In this document: positions 8,804-17,865 of the stretch, one piece after another
Layout of the letters: each line of letters opens with the position of its first letter
How positions within the stretch are numbered: the first letter of the stretch is position 1
Assembly: GCA_031397815.1 (NCBI GenBank)
Contig: JANNMJ010000216.1
Span: 1 to 27,786, forward strand
Origin: JANNMJ01 sp031397815
GTDB taxonomy: Bacteria > Bacteroidota > Bacteroidia > Cytophagales > Hymenobacteraceae
Direction: 5' to 3'
DNA: 27,786 nucleotides
Made by a program: the position numbers and the translations under genes
The notes under the pieces: model-generated
The model's database searches: none
Seen by the model: the letters and a program-made list of their open reading frames with translations, nothing else
Told to the model about the DNA's origin: nothing

Positions 8804-10570
8804 ATGAAGCAATTACGTCCCGGTTTGGTAGTAGGTAGTTTGATGTTGCTGATGATTGGGATGCTGACTGCCTCGGCCCCGGCGCTTGGTCAGTGCGACC
8901 AGCTCGTGTGGGCCGATGAGTTCTCGACGCCCGGCGATTTCGCGAAGTGGCGCGTGTACGAAGGCGACGGTTGCGAGGTGAACCTCTGCGGGTTCGGCAA
9001 TGCCGAGCTGCAAGTGTACCGCGCTGCCAACGCCACCATTTCCAACGGCACGCTTCAGATTCAGACCCAGTATCAGACCTCGACCCAAGGTAATCGGGTC
9101 TACCAATACACATCGGCGAAGCTGTTCTCGAAGATGCCGACGGGCGCGTTGCAGACGTTTCGGTACGGCCGAATAGAGGCGCGGATGAAGCTGCCGTCGG
9201 CGCAGGGGGTGTGGCCGGCATTCTGGATGCTGGCAAACCCGAATAACTGGCCGTCGACGGGGGAAATCGATATTATGGAAGCCAAGCACCGGAATCCAAG
9301 ATCGGTGGCCGGGACGATTCATTACGACGCGAACGGCTGGCGGTACACCGGCCAGCAATCGCCGGGCACCGTCGACCTCTCCGCCGGTTTTCACACGTAC
9401 GCCGTCGAATGGTCGCCGGGTGAAATCAAGTGGTTCGTCGATGCCAATAATTATTTCACCGCGACGCCCCAAAGCACCGTCAACAACGTCTGGCCGTTCG
9501 ATGCGGGTAATTTTTATCTGATGCTGAACGCGGCCGTCGGCGGGCCGAATACGAATTTTACGGGCAATCAGAATCCCGTGCCGGGGGACTTTCCTACGAC
9601 GACGGAGATTGATTACGTGCGGGTTTACGGCGGGTCATACAGCTACAGCATCAATGGGCCCAACGAGGCGGCGTTCGGGCAGCTCAACGTGCCGTTTAGC
9701 GTGGTGCCGGTGGCGGGCGCCACGTATTTCTGGACGGCTCCGGCCGGGGCCACCCTCGTGGCCGGGCAGGGGACGCCCGCCGCGCAAATCAACTGGGGCA
9801 CCACGAGCGGGCCGGTAACCGTGACCGTCGCCGTGGCGGGGTGCGCCGCCCACACGTACAGCAAGCAGGTGCAGGCGGTGCTGCCGCCGCCCGTCGGGCC
9901 TAATCTGGCGCTGCGGAAGCGCGTCACCGCCTCCTCCGTCGAGGACGCCGGTACGCCGACCGCCCGCTTGGCGTCGTACGCCGTCGACGGCGACGCTACC
10001 ACCCGCTGGGGCAGCGATTTCACCAACAACGAGTGGCTTTCCGTCGATTTACAGGCCGCTTACGACCTCACGCAAGTCGTGCTGCGCTGGGAAGCCGCCT
10101 ACGCCACCGCATACCAAATCCAGACTTCCCTCGACGGCCTTACGTGGTTCAACCGCTACACCACCACCACCGGCAACGGCGTCCTCGACAACCTGCCCGT
10201 CGGCGGCTTGGCGCGTTACGTACGCGTCAGCTGCCAGCAGCGCGCCACCCAATACGGCTTCTCCCTCTACGAGCTGGAAGTGTACGGCAACCTGCCCGCC
10301 CCCACGGCCCTCCCCACTGAAACCGCCGCGCCCGCCGTCACGCGCCTCTTCCCAAACCCCGCCACCACGCAGCTTTCCATCGAGAGCAACCGCGTAATCC
10401 GGTCGTGGACGATGACTGATGCGCTCGGTCGCCCCCTCCGCCACCAAGCGCTTCGGCCCGACGAAACCACCGCCGTATTGCCCTTGGTCGATATTCCAGC
10501 GGGAATTTATCAGCTTCGGATTCAGTATGAAAACGGGCAGGTGGAAGTTCGGAAAGTGGTGAAGGAGTGA
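8804..10570 (+). CDS. GH16 beta-glucanase (laminarinase-like) with CBM32-type domain and T9SS sorting domain
   Basis: This 588-residue protein has a signal peptide (1-30, ending ALGQ). Residues ~32-278 form a GH16 jelly-roll domain with the catalytic signature GEIDIMEAK: Glu154 nucleophile, Asp156, Glu159 acid/base. GRIEARMKLP, WPAFWML and EIDYVRVY are further family motifs. A PKD-like segment (280-365) is followed by an F5/8 type C (discoidin/CBM32) carbohydrate-binding domain (~367-494; NLALRK, DGDATTRW, LYELEVYGN). The end (LFPNPATTQL, GIYQLRI) is a type A T9SS sorting domain. It likely hydrolyses beta-1,3- or mixed beta-glucans at the cell surface. GH16 also includes agarases and carrageenases, so the substrate is inferred. 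No SusC/SusD pair adjoins it. The ATG directly precedes the signal peptide. Confidence 0.93.
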   Translation: MKQLRPGLVVGSLMLLMIGMLTASAPALGQCDQLVWADEFSTPGDFAKWRVYEGDGCEVNLCGFGNAELQVYRAANATISNGTLQIQTQYQTSTQGNRVYQYTSAKLFSKMPTGALQTFRYGRIEARMKLPSAQGVWPAFWMLANPNNWPSTGEIDIMEAKHRNPRSVAGTIHYDANGWRYTGQQSPGTVDLSAGFHTYAVEWSPGEIKWFVDANNYFTATPQSTVNNVWPFDAGNFYLMLNAAVGGPNTNFTGNQNPVPGDFPTTTEIDYVRVYGGSYSYSINGPNEAAFGQLNVPFSVVPVAGATYFWTAPAGATLVAGQGTPAAQINWGTTSGPVTVTVAVAGCAAHTYSKQVQAVLPPPVGPNLALRKRVTASSVEDAGTPTARLASYAVDGDATTRWGSDFTNNEWLSVDLQAAYDLTQVVLRWEAAYATAYQIQTSLDGLTWFNRYTTTTGNGVLDNLPVGGLARYVRVSCQQRATQYGFSLYELEVYGNLPAPTALPTETAAPAVTRLFPNPATTQLSIESNRVIRSWTMTDALGRPLRHQALRPDETTAVLPLVDIPAGIYQLRIQYENGQVEVRKVVKE

Positions 10571-10599
10571 GGATTTTTTGAATAGCTCACTGTCGGGTG

Positions 10600-10654
10600 C
10601 CACGCGAAAGCCCGGGGTAGATTTCAAAGAAATCTACCCCGGGCTTTCGCGTGG
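10600..10654. terminator. Long perfect hairpin between convergent genes
   Basis: The arms 10600-10625 and 10629-10654 are perfectly complementary over 26 bp, with loop AAA. It sits between the GH16 stop (10570) and the stop of the leftward hydrolase (10674), as expected for a bidirectional terminator. It has no T-tract directly after the stem and is long for an intrinsic terminator, so a REP-like palindrome doing this job is possible. Confidence 0.7.
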
Positions 10655-10673
10655 GCTAATCCCGCCCAAATCC

Positions 10674-11540
10674 CTAAAAACTCAGCACCTGATGCACGTC
10701 CATCACTTCCACGCGGGTTTTCAGGCCGCGCTGCTGGAGCGCAGCGCGGAACTCGGCGGCTGTGCCGGGGAGGGCGGGGAAGGTGCCGTAATGCATCGGC
10801 ACCACCGTGGTGGGTTGCACGAGCTTCACGGCTTCGGCGGCTTGGTCGGGGCCCATCACGAAATGGTCGCCGATGCAGCAGAGCATTACGTCTACCTTTT
10901 TGACTTTCGGCAGGAGCGACATGTCCGAGAACAGGCCCGTGTCGCCGGTGTGGTAAATGGTGGGGCCGCCCTTCACCATAATCAGGAAACCGCAGGGGCT
11001 CCCGGCGCCGTGCGGCTCACTCTGCGCGTCGGTCACGGTGGAGCCGTGCATCGCGGGGGTGAACAGAATCGTCACTTCCCCGTCGAGCAGCACCAGCTTG
11101 CCGCCGATATTGCCCTGCGTTTCCATTCCCGCCTGTTCCGCCGGGAAGCCCGCGTACTTCGTTAGTGATTGCCCCAAATCGAACGTCGCGACGAGCTTCG
11201 CCTTCGTCTGCTGCGCAATCTTAACGGCATCGCCGACGTGGTCGAAGTGCCCGTGGCTGATGAGAATCAGGTCCACCGCGTTCATCCCCGAAATGTCGGC
11301 CGCGCCGGTCGCGTTGAGCGGGTTGGCGAGCCACGGGTCAATCAGCAGCACTTTGCCGCTGGGTGTCGTGATTCGGAAAGCCGCGTGGCCGTACCACTCG
11401 ACCTGCGTTTTGCCCGCCGGAGCCGGAGCGGCCATCTTGAGCGTCGGGCGCGCGGCGGCTTTGGTTTGGGCGGTAGCAGGCAGGGCGTGCGCCGCGCACA
11501 GCGCAACGGCCGCCGCAACGGGTAAGAAAGAAAAGCGCAT
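10674..11540 (-). CDS. Periplasmic metal-dependent hydrolase, MBL fold (UPF0173-like)
   Basis: This 288-residue protein has a signal peptide (1-25, ending PATAQ). The core has the metallo-beta-lactamase ligands: HGHFDH (His96, His98, Asp100, His101), His165 in PAMHGS, Asp200 in YHTGDTG and His250 in PMHYGTF. The WYGHAAF start, the IDPWLANP segment and the GDHFVMGPDQA segment fit the UPF0173/YtkL-type 'metal-dependent hydrolase' family, which is normally ~225 residues and cytosolic. The extra N-terminus here is the export signal. The substrate is unknown. The gene converges on the GH16 gene and appears monocistronic. Confidence 0.9.
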   Translation of the reverse strand: MRFSFLPVAAAVALCAAHALPATAQTKAAARPTLKMAAPAPAGKTQVEWYGHAAFRITTPSGKVLLIDPWLANPLNATGAADISGMNAVDLILISHGHFDHVGDAVKIAQQTKAKLVATFDLGQSLTKYAGFPAEQAGMETQGNIGGKLVLLDGEVTILFTPAMHGSTVTDAQSEPHGAGSPCGFLIMVKGGPTIYHTGDTGLFSDMSLLPKVKKVDVMLCCIGDHFVMGPDQAAEAVKLVQPTTVVPMHYGTFPALPGTAAEFRAALQQRGLKTRVEVMDVHQVLSF

Positions 11541-11639
11541 CGTGGAAGCGAAAGGAGGAATGTTACCCCCTTCAACTTAGATGCCCGCCATAAGGTTGAG
11601 GCCGCCCCGAACACGCTCGCGGCAAGCCCGCCGAAATAG

Positions 11640-11682
11640 GGGAGAGGCGGGGAAAGCCTTCCCCGCCGTCGGGCCGTCTCCC
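11640..11682. other. Two-part stem-loop in the divergent intergenic region
   Basis: An inner stem GGCGGGGAA/TTCCCCGCC (11646-11654 and 11659-11667, loop AGCC) is extended by an outer GGGAGA/TCTCCC pair (11640-11645 and 11677-11682), with a bulge on the right. It lies between divergent starts at 11540 and 11784, so a terminator role is unexpected. It could be a leader structure or a stray palindrome. Apart from this, I see no assignable feature in 11541-11783. Confidence 0.4.
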
Positions 11683-11783
11683 GTTAGCCTTACCTCATAC
11701 TGAGGTGGTGTCTGATTAAGGGGCGTAATGCGCGTACTTTTAATTCGATTTTCTCCTTTTACTGTCGTTTTCGCTATTACCTG

Positions 11784-13502
11784 ATGAAACAAGGTTTCTT
11801 ATTTTTTCGCCGATTGATTACCCGCTCGGCCGCCGCCTTTAGCACGACGCTTGGCGCGGCCGTCGGCACGGCACTACTCCTCTCCGTTGCCCCTCAACAC
11901 GCCGCCGCGCAAGCTCTGCCGTGGCAGTGGGCCAACACGCTCTGCATCGGCAATGCCGCCGCTACCACCACCGATGCGGCCGGTAATGTGTACGTCACGG
12001 GCCGATTCAGCGGCACCGCCGTTTTCGATACTACTACACTCATCAGCGCCGGTGCTGACGATATTTTCGTCGCGAAGCTCACCAGCTCGGGCACTTACGC
12101 GTGGGTCGTGCAAGCGGGCGGCGCGCAAGGCGATACCGGCCTCGGGATTGCCATCGACGACGCTACCGGCGACGTATACGTAGCTGGCTCGTTTGATAGC
12201 CCGTTCATTTCCTTCGGCCCGACGATGATGCCGAATAGCGGCGGCGGCGGCTTCGGGAACTCCGACGGGTTCTTGGCGAAGCTCTCAGAGGCGGGGGTGT
12301 GGCAGTGGGCTAAGGCGATTGGCGGTGGGGGCATCGATGTCGCGAACAGCGTGACGGTTAACAGCCAAGGCCTGATTTACGTCACCGGGCAGTTTACTCT
12401 CACTATCGGGCTGGGGCCGTCCCGGCTCCTTTCGGCTGGCGGCTCCGATGTGTTCATTGGGCAGTTTGATGCCGTCGGGCGGTGCCAATGGGGCGCATCC
12501 GCGGGCGGTCTGGCCGCAGATAGCGGAACCGATATCTCCTTCGATGCCGCCGGCGATGCCTACGTCGCCGGTACGTACATCAGCCCCACCATCCAGTTCG
12601 GCAATACGACGATCACCAGCAACAGTCCCTTCGACAACGAGCTGTTCGTCGCGAAGCTCAGTCAGTTCGGCGTGTGGCAATGGGTCGCCGTGGCGGGCGG
12701 TTCCGATAACGAGAGCGTCGGGTGGCTCGACGTCGATCGCTTCGGGAATGTGTACGTGAGTGGCGGTTTCCGTAGCCTGCAAGCCTATTTCGGCCCGATT
12801 ACACTCACCAATACTTCCACTCAGAACTTCGATATTTTCGTCGCGAAGCTCAACCCGGCCGGGGTGTGGCAGTGGGCGGCGCGCGCGGGCAGTCCGCTGA
12901 ACGATTTCGCCTCCACTATCGCCCTCGACGCCTCCGACAGCCCCGTCGTGGCGGGAATGTTCGCGGGCGGCACCGCCACGTTCGGCACCCACACGATCTC
13001 GAACAGCACCACGGCCGGCGCCGAGGTATTCGTGGCTCGGCTCAGCCCGACGGGCGTCTGGAGCTGGGCGGCATCCGCCGGTGGCGCCGGCGCCGATTTC
13101 GGAACCGACGTCGCCGTCGACCTCAACGACAATGTGTACGTCGTGGGCCGCTACGGCGGCCAAGCAGCCACGTTCGGCGCTACTCAGCTCACTTCCACGG
13201 CGGCCAATTTCCAGTCCACGGCCTTCGTGGCGCGGCTAGGCTCCAATCGCCTCGCGCTAGCCGATGAAGCTGCTGCCAATCAAGCAACCGTCTGGCCGAA
13301 CCCCGCCCGCGAAACGGTGCGCGTACTAGGTCCACCCAACACCAAAACCGCCCTGTTACTCGACGCCCTGGGCCGCGAAATAAGCCGTACCACGCGTCAG
13401 AGCGCCGACGGCGCCTTCACCTTCAATCTGCGCTCGTTACCCGCCGGGCTATACCTGATCCAGACCGGCGCGCAAACGCACCGCCTTTTAGTGGCCGAGT
13501 AG
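11784..13502 (+). CDS. Seven-repeat SBBP-like beta-propeller protein with T9SS sorting domain
   Basis: This 572-residue protein has a long signal peptide (about 1-43, ending HAAAQ). The body has seven W-motif repeats: PWQWANT, TYAWVVQAGG, VWQWAKAIGG, RCQWGASAGG, VWQWVAVAGG, VWQWAARAGS and VWSWAASAGG. Each is followed by D..GNVYV.G.F and a DIFVAKL-type strand, as in SBBP beta-propeller repeats, consistent with a closed seven-bladed propeller. The end (VWPNPARETV, GLYLIQTG) is a type A T9SS sorting domain. It is probably a surface-exposed binding or scaffold protein; no catalytic residues are recognisable. It is a paralogue of the interrupted gene at 16053-17756. Confidence 0.88.
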   Translation: MKQGFLFFRRLITRSAAAFSTTLGAAVGTALLLSVAPQHAAAQALPWQWANTLCIGNAAATTTDAAGNVYVTGRFSGTAVFDTTTLISAGADDIFVAKLTSSGTYAWVVQAGGAQGDTGLGIAIDDATGDVYVAGSFDSPFISFGPTMMPNSGGGGFGNSDGFLAKLSEAGVWQWAKAIGGGGIDVANSVTVNSQGLIYVTGQFTLTIGLGPSRLLSAGGSDVFIGQFDAVGRCQWGASAGGLAADSGTDISFDAAGDAYVAGTYISPTIQFGNTTITSNSPFDNELFVAKLSQFGVWQWVAVAGGSDNESVGWLDVDRFGNVYVSGGFRSLQAYFGPITLTNTSTQNFDIFVAKLNPAGVWQWAARAGSPLNDFASTIALDASDSPVVAGMFAGGTATFGTHTISNSTTAGAEVFVARLSPTGVWSWAASAGGAGADFGTDVAVDLNDNVYVVGRYGGQAATFGATQLTSTAANFQSTAFVARLGSNRLALADEAAANQATVWPNPARETVRVLGPPNTKTALLLDALGREISRTTRQSADGAFTFNLRSLPAGLYLIQTGAQTHRLLVAE

Positions 13503-13615
13503 AGGAGAGGAGTTTTCGGAATTAGCGTACGGCTGGTAGCCACGAAGCTAGTTGCACGAATCGCTCAGCCGTGGTCAGCTCTGTCCCAGAGATGGCGTCA
13601 ATATAAGGCCGATAT

Positions 13616-14797
13616 TTAGGGCTTCGCAGTGGCCGTTCGCCATTTCTGCTCGTGCTCGGCCAGATCCTTTGCCCAGACACTTTCGTCGCCGGCTGCCCCG
13701 GTGGGGTCTAATCGTTTGGCCTGCTGAGCGTAGTGGCTTGCCAGCTCGCGGCGGTTCAGAAAGTAATAAGCTTCGCCGAGCGTATCCCAGGCATTGGGGG
13801 CGGCAGGGGCAAGCTGCACCTGTAAGTGCGCAAGGCCGAGGGCTTTTTCCAGCTGCTGGGCAGCAAGGGCCGAAAAGATGGCACTGTTGAGCAAGCTGCT
13901 GGGTAAGTGATCGGCGAGAGCCCCGGCCACGAGGCTATCGCGCCGGGCGGTGAGCGTTGCCGGCGAAAGCCGTAGGTACGGGCGTTGCAGGTCGGTGCTC
14001 CGGATGCCGTTCTGCACGACGTGTTGGAGCGCCGCCATCGGCTGAATATCCGTCGGCTCCTTCGATTCGACATTCAACCGAATCAACCCCTGCGGGTGCA
14101 GCTTTCGGTCGAGGAGGAAGCGATTGAGGTCTTCTTCGCGACTGGTCAGCAGCTCCCGGCCAGCTATCGGCGCGCCTTCCCAGCGGTTGAACATACAGCC
14201 GCAATGCAGCAGCCCGTAGCGCGGAAGGCGGCAAAAGAGATAATCGGCGGTCGGGGTGCTGGGGTATTGCTGCTGCGTGAACCGGTAAGCAACGAGCCGC
14301 TGATGACGGTCGGCAATGACGAGCGAATCGGTATCGATTAGCTGAATCCTTTCGCCAGCCGCGCGCACGATCGCTGAATCGACAAACTGCCGAATAACGC
14401 CAAAGTTGGCTTTGGTAGAAACGAGCGTACAGCCCGCCGCCAGAAACGGCTCCACCGCCGAAAGGCTGTGCGGATGCCAATGGCTATGCACCACGTACCG
14501 CAACGGCTTGCCGGGGAAATGATGGGTCAGCGTCGCCAAAGCGCGTCGGCCGCCGGCCTGATGGTCGCGCAGATTGCGAGCCCCGCCACCCTGATCGGCA
14601 ATGGGTACTTCGAGGAGTACCAAAAACTTGCTGAACTCGACCACGGTGCTCTTCGAGGCCGAAGAGTCGTAATACATAAAATACAGCCCCTCATCGACGC
14701 GCCGTAAGCGGTTGAGGCCGTTGGGCGCTTGGCCCGACGCGGAACCCGCTAACAGGGTAAGCAGCGTGAAAAATAATCCGCAGAAAAGCAATTTCAT
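13616..14797 (-). CDS. Metallo-beta-lactamase-like protein with altered metal site and C-terminal TPR
   Basis: I start it at ATG 14797, giving 393 residues that begin with a good signal peptide (MKLLFCGLFFTLLTLLAG, cut near SASGQ); the frame is also open further upstream from 14884. The segment VVHSHWHPHS (102-111) aligns with the HxHxDH region of MBL proteins. With His106 and His108 as ligands, the usual Asp is His110 and the next His is Ser111. LLHCGC (196-201) aligns with the TGD or GGC segment, with Cys201 at the ligand position as in subclass B1 enzymes. The expected middle His is not evident. The C-terminus (about 320-375; NAWDTLGEAYYFLNRRELA) is TPR-like. The AraC gene lies 99 bp upstream on the same strand. 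It may have an unusual metal centre or be non-catalytic; its function is unknown. Confidence 0.8.
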   Translation of the reverse strand: MKLLFCGLFFTLLTLLAGSASGQAPNGLNRLRRVDEGLYFMYYDSSASKSTVVEFSKFLVLLEVPIADQGGGARNLRDHQAGGRRALATLTHHFPGKPLRYVVHSHWHPHSLSAVEPFLAAGCTLVSTKANFGVIRQFVDSAIVRAAGERIQLIDTDSLVIADRHQRLVAYRFTQQQYPSTPTADYLFCRLPRYGLLHCGCMFNRWEGAPIAGRELLTSREEDLNRFLLDRKLHPQGLIRLNVESKEPTDIQPMAALQHVVQNGIRSTDLQRPYLRLSPATLTARRDSLVAGALADHLPSSLLNSAIFSALAAQQLEKALGLAHLQVQLAPAAPNAWDTLGEAYYFLNRRELASHYAQQAKRLDPTGAAGDESVWAKDLAEHEQKWRTATAKP

Positions 14798-14896
14798 AAG
14801 TGCAGCGATTCCAGCCGACCTTCGGCTCAGAAGCATCGCAAAATTCCGGACGATAGTCAGCGGAAGTCTTGGAAAATCCTGCACCTCAGCGCTGCG

Positions 14897-15700
14897 TCAA
14901 ATAACCCGGACGGCGGTTCGGTAGGCCACGGGGGTCAGGCCCACGTACCGCTTGAAATAGTTGGTGAAATGACTCTGGTCGTAAAAACCTGTTTCGAGGG
15001 CCACGTCCACCAACGGATAACCGGCCGTAATGAGGGTTTTGGCTTGGCTTACGCGGTGCAGGAGGGCGTACGCAATGGGCGGCAACCCCGTCACCTGCTT
15101 AAAAGCGCGGATAAAGCCGGTAGGCGAGAGGCGGTGCTGCGCCGCCAGAGCCTCCACGCGCAACGGATCGGCCGCGTGCTGCCGAATATAAGCGGCGGCA
15201 TCAGCGACGACCGCTTGCAAAGCGGGCCGGATAAAGGTGCTCTCGGGGGCGCTGGTCGCGTAGCGCCGCACCAAGAGGCCCAGCGCGTCGGTCAGGTCGG
15301 AGATCGTCGTGTCGGCGGCCGGGTTATTATGGATACGCAGCAGGGCGGCGTAGAGCCAGTCGTCTTGAATGGCTTCCCGCGCAAACCAGATCGGCCCGTT
15401 TTCACGCCATCCGGCGCGCCGGGCAGCAAATCGCAGCATCTCAACCCCCAGATAAAGCGCCCGGTAGCGCCACGGATCGGCATCGAAAAAGGCGTTGGCG
15501 TGAACGTCGTGCGGATTAATGACGATAATCGACCGTGCTGGCGCGGCGAAGGTGCGGTCGGCAAACGTGAGCTGCTCGATGCCTTCTTCGATCAGCCCCA
15601 AGCTGTAAGAATCGTGGAAGTGGGCCGGAAATATCTGCTTGCTGAAAGTCGCGTCTTTAAGCTCTAATCCGTCGAGGGAGCTGATTCGGGTGATATGCAT
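14897..15700 (-). CDS. AraC family transcriptional regulator
   Basis: The 267-residue product, starting at ATG 15700 (MHITRISS), has an N-terminal AraC-type cupin (FPAHFHDSYSLGLIEEG, then INPHDVHAN) that normally binds a small ligand. A C-terminal HTH_18 domain (~159-267) includes LSPTGFIRAFKQVTGLPP and GFYDQSHFTNYFKRYVGLTP, the second DNA-binding helix signature. A longer frame opens at 15817, but its extra 39 residues are Ser/Thr/Ala-rich and unlike the family, so I prefer the shorter start. The MBL-like gene lies 99 bp downstream on the same strand and is the obvious candidate target. The divergent propeller gene at 16053 could also be controlled from the shared 352-bp region. Confidence 0.93.
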   Translation of the reverse strand: MHITRISSLDGLELKDATFSKQIFPAHFHDSYSLGLIEEGIEQLTFADRTFAAPARSIIVINPHDVHANAFFDADPWRYRALYLGVEMLRFAARRAGWRENGPIWFAREAIQDDWLYAALLRIHNNPAADTTISDLTDALGLLVRRYATSAPESTFIRPALQAVVADAAAYIRQHAADPLRVEALAAQHRLSPTGFIRAFKQVTGLPPIAYALLHRVSQAKTLITAGYPLVDVALETGFYDQSHFTNYFKRYVGLTPVAYRTAVRVI

Positions 15701-15791
15701 CGGAACGGACCGTTGAAGGTTGCTGGTCGTGCCAGACGAGGCGGCCGTTGTCGGCGTTGCCGTCCCTAGCGCATCAGGATACCTATTCGCA

Positions 15792-15825
15792 TCACCCCGC
15801 GACTTCCGTCGGTTCACCCTGTCCG
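15792..15825 (+). repeat. 34-bp imperfect repeat, copy 1
   Basis: This stretch matches 17866-17899 at 29 of 34 positions; the longest shared block is CCGTCGGTTCACCC. It lies in the 352-bp gap 15701-16052, ~120 bp upstream of the AraC start (15700) and ~230 bp upstream of the interrupted propeller start. It may be a shared operator or a small dispersed repeat. I see nothing else assignable in this gap. Confidence 0.4.
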
Positions 15826-16052
15826 AGTGGCCATCACTGGGACAGAGTTGCCCACGCGGTCCTGGGCCACGCCCGATTTAGCGTAAGGGCTGGAGACCTG
15901 CGAAGACTTGGCCCAACGTTTCGGGCGGCTCATCGGCGTTCGTCCAGCTTTTGTCGCCGTTCAGTGCGGAAAAAGCTGGGTTCATCGAATAATTCTCAGG
16001 TCGCTTTTTCCACGGTCTACATTTAGAAGCCTCTTCTTCTAACTGTCTCGTC

Positions 16053-17756
16053 GTGTTTTCGTCTCTCCTTTCAATACTCGTCGTTTTTTGCCCGCCTCGG
16101 CCCTTGAGATTCCTCTTGGTTGTAGTCGGCAGCTTATTATCCAATTTTCCAGCCGCTGCGCAAGCTTGGAATTGGGCGGTTGATATTGTGCCGTCTGCAT
16201 CGAGTTATGTTACCTCTAATGCGCGCGCGACGGCTACCGATGCGGTGGGGAACGTGTATGTAATCGGTGATATTCAGGGCGATGCCACTTTTGGCGCTTT
16301 CGCATCCGTCGGGAATCCATTGGGGTTCGGCTCCCCGGATGTAATTGTGGCGAAACTCGACCCGGCGGGGAATTATTTGTGGGTGGTGCGCGCAGGTGGA
16401 ATCGGGTTCGACACGGGGAGTGATATTGCCGTCAGCCCAACGGGGGAAGTGTATGTAACCGGCACGTTCGCGAGTGCGGCCACATTCGGCGCCATTACCG
16501 TTTCCACCCCTTTAGGGCAAGGCAGCGGCACCTTCGTGGCGAAACTGACCACCGGCGGCGCTTGGGAATGGGTAGCTAGCGCGAGCGGCGGCATGTCGAA
16601 TAATGCGAGCAGCTACGTCGACGGCCGGAAGCTCTCGCTGGATAACAATGGCCGTGTGACCGTACTGGGTAATTTCCGGGGAATAGCCACGTTCGGCACC
16701 ACCACCCTGACGTCGCCGAACCCGGTGGTGACGGGGTATGTGGCGCAGCTCGATGCGGCCGGGACGTGGCAGTGGGTGACGCCGTTGGGGGTGCGGAGCT
16801 TATTTCAATCGCTGGAAGCGGCCGTTTCGGGCGGATTTTATGTCGCCGGAAAATATTCCACCTTCGGCGTCACCATTGGCGCCACGGTGCTGAGTAATCA
16901 AGTGGGTGGCGAGACGTTTATCGGGAAAATGTCGGCTACGGGGCAGTGGGAGTGGGGGCTTGCGGTGCCGGGCGTCGTCGATATTAATGCGCTGAAAGCG
17001 GATTCGGTGGGTAACCTGTACGCGGGCGGCGGCTACGAATTTGTTCCCGCTGAATTCGGGACTATCGTATTGCCGAACGCGGGGCGGAAGGATTTATTCA
17101 TCGCCAAGCTCACCGATAACCAGACGTGGGCGTGGGCTGCCGCGTTAAGCACGCCCGATGAAGAGGAATGTTACGGCCTGACCCTCGATGCGGCCGGTGA
17201 TGCCTATTTGGCGGGCAGTTTCACGGGCGATGTATTCACTATCGGCAGCTCGACGCTGGTCAATCACGCAGTCAAAACCTTCGCCTACGAGAATCTGGTG
17301 GCGAAAATCGACGCCGCCGGAAATTGGTAGTGGGGCATTAGCGCGGGCAGTACGCAAGAGGATAAGGCGCTCGGCATCGCTATGGGTGCGCAGAATCACC
17401 TATACGCCGTAGGGCAGTGCGGCGAAAACAGCACGTTCGGCGCCATTACGCTCCCGAATCCGGAGCCTCGGTGGTTTGTAGCGCGGGTACAGCTGCCGCT
17501 GCTGGGCACACCGTCGGCGGGGGCAGCGCGTAGTGCGGGTTTCAATCTGGCGCCAAATCCGGCGCACGAGGTGGTGCAGATTTCCGGGGATATGGGAGCG
17601 AAATCGGTAACGGCCGTAGTGCGCGATATGCTCGGGCAGACGGTTCGGACGGCACCGCTGACAGCGAGCTCTGCTACATTATCGCTCGTAGGGCTGCCAG
17701 TGGGGGTTTATCTGGTGCAGATAGGGACGCAGATGCAGCGGCTGGCAGTGGAATAA
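16053..17756 (+). pseudogene. Seven-repeat propeller protein with T9SS domain, interrupted by an in-frame TAG
   Basis: GTG 16053 is the only start I find that keeps the signal peptide (hydrophobic core FLLVVVGSLL, cut after AAAQ); a TAA at 15990 closes the frame upstream. Six W-motif repeats (AWNWAV, NYLWVVRAGG, AWEWVASASG, TWQWVT, QWEWGLAV, TWAWAAAL) are followed by GNW-TAG-WGISAGS. The TAG at 17328-17330 replaces the Gln/Glu position of the seventh W-x-W motif. The same frame continues without further stops to 17756 through NHLYAVG, FGAITLPNP and a type A sorting domain (LAPNPAHEVV, GVYLVQIG). A single base change (CAG or GAG to TAG) explains it. As written, a 425-residue product would lack the last blade and the secretion signal. 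A sequencing error or a recent mutation fits better than a natural end. Confidence 0.85.
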
Positions 17757-17784
17757 GGACTGATTTTGAAGGAGATACCCGGCA

Positions 17785-17820
17785 ACGCCCGGTCAGACGC
17801 CCCGTCTGGCCGGGCGTTTC
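17785..17820 (+). terminator. Putative terminator after the interrupted propeller gene
   Basis: A 15-bp stem (17785-17799, ACGCCCGGTCAGACG; 17803-17817) with one G-T wobble and loop CCC begins 29 bp after the stop codon at 17756 and is followed by a short TTC. It is well placed for transcription ending here. Confidence 0.6.
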
Positions 17821-17865
17821 GGCGAGTGGGGAAAATCGGCGGAAACGCATTCGTCGCGCTCCCGT

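Noticed and set aside
10578..11165. 195-codon plus-strand open frame
   Set aside because: It is antisense to the MBL-fold hydrolase and runs through the terminator hairpin.
11577..11792. 71-codon minus-strand open frame in the divergent gap
   Set aside because: It spans the stem-loop and promoter area, has no recognisable features and overlaps the start of the propeller gene.
12285..13163. 292-codon minus-strand open frame
   Set aside because: It is antisense to the propeller gene, with an Arg/Gly/Ala-rich translation and no domain.
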